Shown: positions 7,369-9,118 of the stretch, piece after piece
Numbering within the stretch: the first letter of the stretch is position 1
Layout of the letters: every line of letters starts with the position of its first letter
Source of the DNA: Balneolaceae bacterium
GTDB taxonomy: Bacteria; Bacteroidota; Rhodothermia; Balneolales; Balneolaceae
Length of the DNA: 9,118 nucleotides
Assembly: GCA_007134665.1 (NCBI GenBank)
Contig: SLKH01000348.1
Location: 1 to 9,118, forward strand
Direction: 5' to 3'
Position numbers and translations under genes: made by a program
The notes under the pieces: generated by a model
Told to the model about the DNA's origin: nothing
Databases searched by the model: none
What the model saw: the letters and a program-made list of their open reading frames with translations, nothing else

Positions 7369-7563
7369 TCCTTTTCTGCGTGTTCAATCCATAAATTTTG
7401 ATAAGTTTTCAAGATAGGAAAAAAAGCGATCAACCTCACCTACAGAACGAAGGATTGAACCAGGCCTGGCTGGATTCTCTGAACTCAATATCCAAAAGTT
7501 ATAGTAATTTATCTCTTATCAGAGTTACGTATTTTAAATCCATCCCAAAACAAATTGATACCC
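7369..7563. promoter_or_regulatory. Divergent intergenic region between alaS and the DUF502 gene
   Basis: This 195-base region must hold leftward initiation for alaS and rightward initiation for the DUF502/YihY pair, because the two units start divergently from it. I see no consensus -35/-10 pair or Bacteroidetes TTTG/TAnnTTTG pair that I would place with confidence. It does contain a 9-bp inverted repeat and a CCAGGCCTGG palindrome at 7460-7469. Confidence 0.5.
7382..7460. repeat. 9-bp inverted repeat in the divergent promoter region
   Basis: GTTCAATCC at 7382-7390 is the exact reverse complement of GGATTGAAC at 7452-7460, separated by 61 bases. The left copy lies 13 bases upstream of the alaS start codon. 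The spacing is too long for a simple hairpin, but it could suit paired operator half-sites. It could also arise by chance in a region of this size. Confidence 0.4.
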
Positions 7564-8163
7564 ATGCGCATCATAATTAATTATTTCCTGCGAGGTCTGC
7601 TGTTTGTATTCCCCGTATTTGCTACAATTTACATCATAATCATTCTTGTCAACTGGGCTAATTCACTGTTTAATGATCTCCTGTTTGACTGGCTTCCGGT
7701 CCATATCCCCGGCCTTGGTTTAATTTCTGCCATTCTTATTATCATTTTACTGGGATTTCTTGTTTCCAGGGTTGTAACTCAACCTTTTTTCAGGAGCCTG
7801 GAACGATTGATGGGCAGGACACCCTTTATTAAAATCATATATAGTGCATTAAAAGATCTGACAGAGGCGTTTGTCGGGGATCAGAAAAAATTTAACAAAC
7901 CCGTTTTGGTTACCTTTTTTGAAGGTGTAGACAGAATTGGATTTGTAACGGAAGAGAATCTTGATCGTATCGGAATTAAAAACCGGATTACGGTATACTG
8001 TCCACACTCGTATAATTTTTCCGGGAACTTATTCTTAGTACACCCGGAAAAAGTAAAACCTCTGAATGTCAGCCCGGCTGACGCTATGAAATTTGCTGTT
8101 TCAGCAGGTGTTACTCACCTTGCACCCGACAAGGAACTTCCAAAAAACCTGGATTCCAATTGA
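7564..8163 (+). CDS. DUF502 family membrane protein
   Basis: A 199-residue inner-membrane protein of the DUF502 family, whose biochemical role is not established. Two hydrophobic segments are clear: about residues 8-31 (GLLFVFPVFATIYIIIILV) and 49-70 (around GLISAILIIILLGFLVSRVV). The family signature GRTPFIKIIYSALKDLTEAF (84-103) follows, then a soluble beta-rich part with VLVTFFEGVDRIGFVTE (114-130) and the C-terminal VSPADAMKFAVSAGV (169-183). I chose the ATG at 7564 over the TTG at 7555 because the family begins right at its first membrane helix and the TTG adds only three residues. There is no Shine-Dalgarno; the leader is A-rich. It is divergent from alaS and 25 bases ahead of the YihY-family gene, so the two are probably co-transcribed. 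Confidence 0.88.
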   Translation: MRIIINYFLRGLLFVFPVFATIYIIIILVNWANSLFNDLLFDWLPVHIPGLGLISAILIIILLGFLVSRVVTQPFFRSLERLMGRTPFIKIIYSALKDLTEAFVGDQKKFNKPVLVTFFEGVDRIGFVTEENLDRIGIKNRITVYCPHSYNFSGNLFLVHPEKVKPLNVSPADAMKFAVSAGVTHLAPDKELPKNLDSN

Positions 8164-8188
8164 CAAGCTATATACATAGTCAGTTTTT

Positions 8189-9115
8189 ATGAATCGTATT
8201 TTTCAGGATATCAAAAACCTCACCAGTGCAACTTTTCGTAAATCGATTGATGATGACATTATGACGCAGGGAGCTGCAATTGCATTCTATACAATTTTTT
8301 CAGTTGCACCGCTTTTCATATTAATCGTTTCAGTTTCCGGCCTCTTTTTTTCGGATGAAATGATTACAGACCAGTTCAGGGACACCCTCACGGACCTGAT
8401 AGGAGTGGAAATGACAAATGCACTTACTGATTTTGCTTCTGAGCGGTCTCAAAATGCAACAAATATCTGGACATCAATCTTCGCAACCGGAATTATCATT
8501 TTTGGAGCAACAACAGTGATCAACCAGTTGAAGCTTACATTAAATAAAATCTGGAATGTAAATGAAGTAAAAATAAATTCAGTCTGGAGATTTTTGCTCA
8601 ACCGTCTGCTCTCCTTCGGAATGATTATTGTTTTCAGCCTTCTTTTACTGATTTCACTGTTAACCGAAGCAATTATTGGCTTGATATCAACACTTTTTAC
8701 AGAAATCCTGCCCGGGATACCTCTCGACTTTTACCAACTGTTAAGCCAGATTACCACAGTAGGTTTTGCAGTAATTTTTTTCACCCTAATATTTAAAATA
8801 CTCCCCGATGTCCATGCACGCTGGAAGGATGTAGTCATCGGGGCAATCGTGACAACTCTTTTATTTCTTCTTGGAAAATATCTGATCGGATTATACTTAT
8901 CTGCAACCGGTATTCAAGCCACTTACCGGGCAGCCGGTACACTGGTAGTATTTGTAATCTGGGTGTATTACAACATACAAACCATTCTGTTGGGTGCTGT
9001 CTTCACCCAGGTTTACACAGAACATTTTGGAGGCAGGATCATGCCCTATAGATTTGTGGAACTCAAAGAGATGTCTGGTTTGCATAGATTAACAAACCCC
9101 GATCAGAAAAATTAA
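8189..9115 (+). CDS. YihY/virulence factor BrkB family membrane protein
   Basis: A complete 308-residue polytopic inner-membrane protein of the YihY/BrkB (formerly RNase BN) family. The old RNase assignment belongs to a different protein, and the real function is unsettled; a transport or envelope role is usually suggested. About six hydrophobic segments are visible, near residues 30-52, 95-115, 136-168, 186-206, 214-236 and 248-275. Family motifs are TQGAAIAFYTIFSVAPLFIL (26-45), TYRAAGTLVVFVIWVYYNIQ (245-264) and LLGAVFTQVY (267-276), followed by a short hydrophilic tail. The start is the ATG at 8189 after a T-rich, Shine-Dalgarno-free 25-base spacer from the DUF502 gene. The TAA stop is at 9113-9115, only three bases before the window ends, so any terminator or further gene of the operon cannot be seen. 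Confidence 0.92.
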   Translation: MNRIFQDIKNLTSATFRKSIDDDIMTQGAAIAFYTIFSVAPLFILIVSVSGLFFSDEMITDQFRDTLTDLIGVEMTNALTDFASERSQNATNIWTSIFATGIIIFGATTVINQLKLTLNKIWNVNEVKINSVWRFLLNRLLSFGMIIVFSLLLLISLLTEAIIGLISTLFTEILPGIPLDFYQLLSQITTVGFAVIFFTLIFKILPDVHARWKDVVIGAIVTTLLFLLGKYLIGLYLSATGIQATYRAAGTLVVFVIWVYYNIQTILLGAVFTQVYTEHFGGRIMPYRFVELKEMSGLHRLTNPDQKN

Positions 9116-9118
9116 ACC

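Noticed and set aside
7450..7470. tRNA-like T-loop (GGTTCAATCC on the minus strand)
   Set aside because: The flanking bases do not form the T-arm stem, and no anticodon arm or acceptor stem is present.
1..9118. CRISPR arrays, insertion sequences, prophage or defence genes
   Set aside because: There are no regularly spaced repeats, transposase motifs or phage genes. All large frames are accounted for by housekeeping, membrane or pilus-like genes.

Overview
The window is about 9.1 kb of ordinary bacterial chromosome of moderate GC (low forties per cent by eye). The genes are those of a Gram-negative aerobe. Pyruvate dehydrogenase has separate E1 alpha and E1 beta subunits, the alanyl-tRNA synthetase is long and Bacteroidetes-like, and almost no start codon has a Shine-Dalgarno sequence; starts are preceded by A/T-rich leader instead. 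Together these suggest the Bacteroidota/Balneolota/Rhodothermota group, perhaps a marine Balneolaceae-type organism. That placement is inference; no rRNA or other decisive marker is present.

Layout: (1) Positions 1-710, plus strand: the C-terminal 235 residues of a protein whose glycine-rich repeated beta-strand pattern resembles the C-terminal domain of PilX-type pilus assembly proteins. (2) Positions 711-1110: a 400-base gene-free stretch with three intrinsic terminator hairpins and a 40-bp perfect palindrome. (3) Positions 1111-4612, minus strand: the pyruvate dehydrogenase genes, transcribed E1 alpha, E1 beta, E2, ending at a strong terminator at 1026-1054. No E3 (lipoamide dehydrogenase) gene is present. 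(4) Positions 4705-7368, minus strand: full-length alaS, 92 bases upstream of the E1 alpha gene and possibly co-transcribed with it. (5) Positions 7369-7563: a divergent intergenic region with a 9-bp inverted repeat. (6) Positions 7564-9115, plus strand: two membrane protein genes 25 bases apart, a DUF502-family protein and a YihY/BrkB-family protein.

How the genes work together: E1 alpha and E1 beta form the thiamine-diphosphate decarboxylase, and E2 carries the acetyl group on its lipoyl arm to CoA, feeding the TCA cycle. AlaRS is a translation enzyme and is only a neighbour. The DUF502/YihY pair are inner-membrane proteins of uncertain role, probably expressed as one unit.

I looked for an undescribed system and did not find a convincing one. 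The signals that known genes do not explain are non-coding: the back-to-back terminator/palindrome block at 754-838, a minus-strand terminator with no gene assigned to it, a hairpin between the E1 genes, and an inverted repeat in the divergent promoter region.
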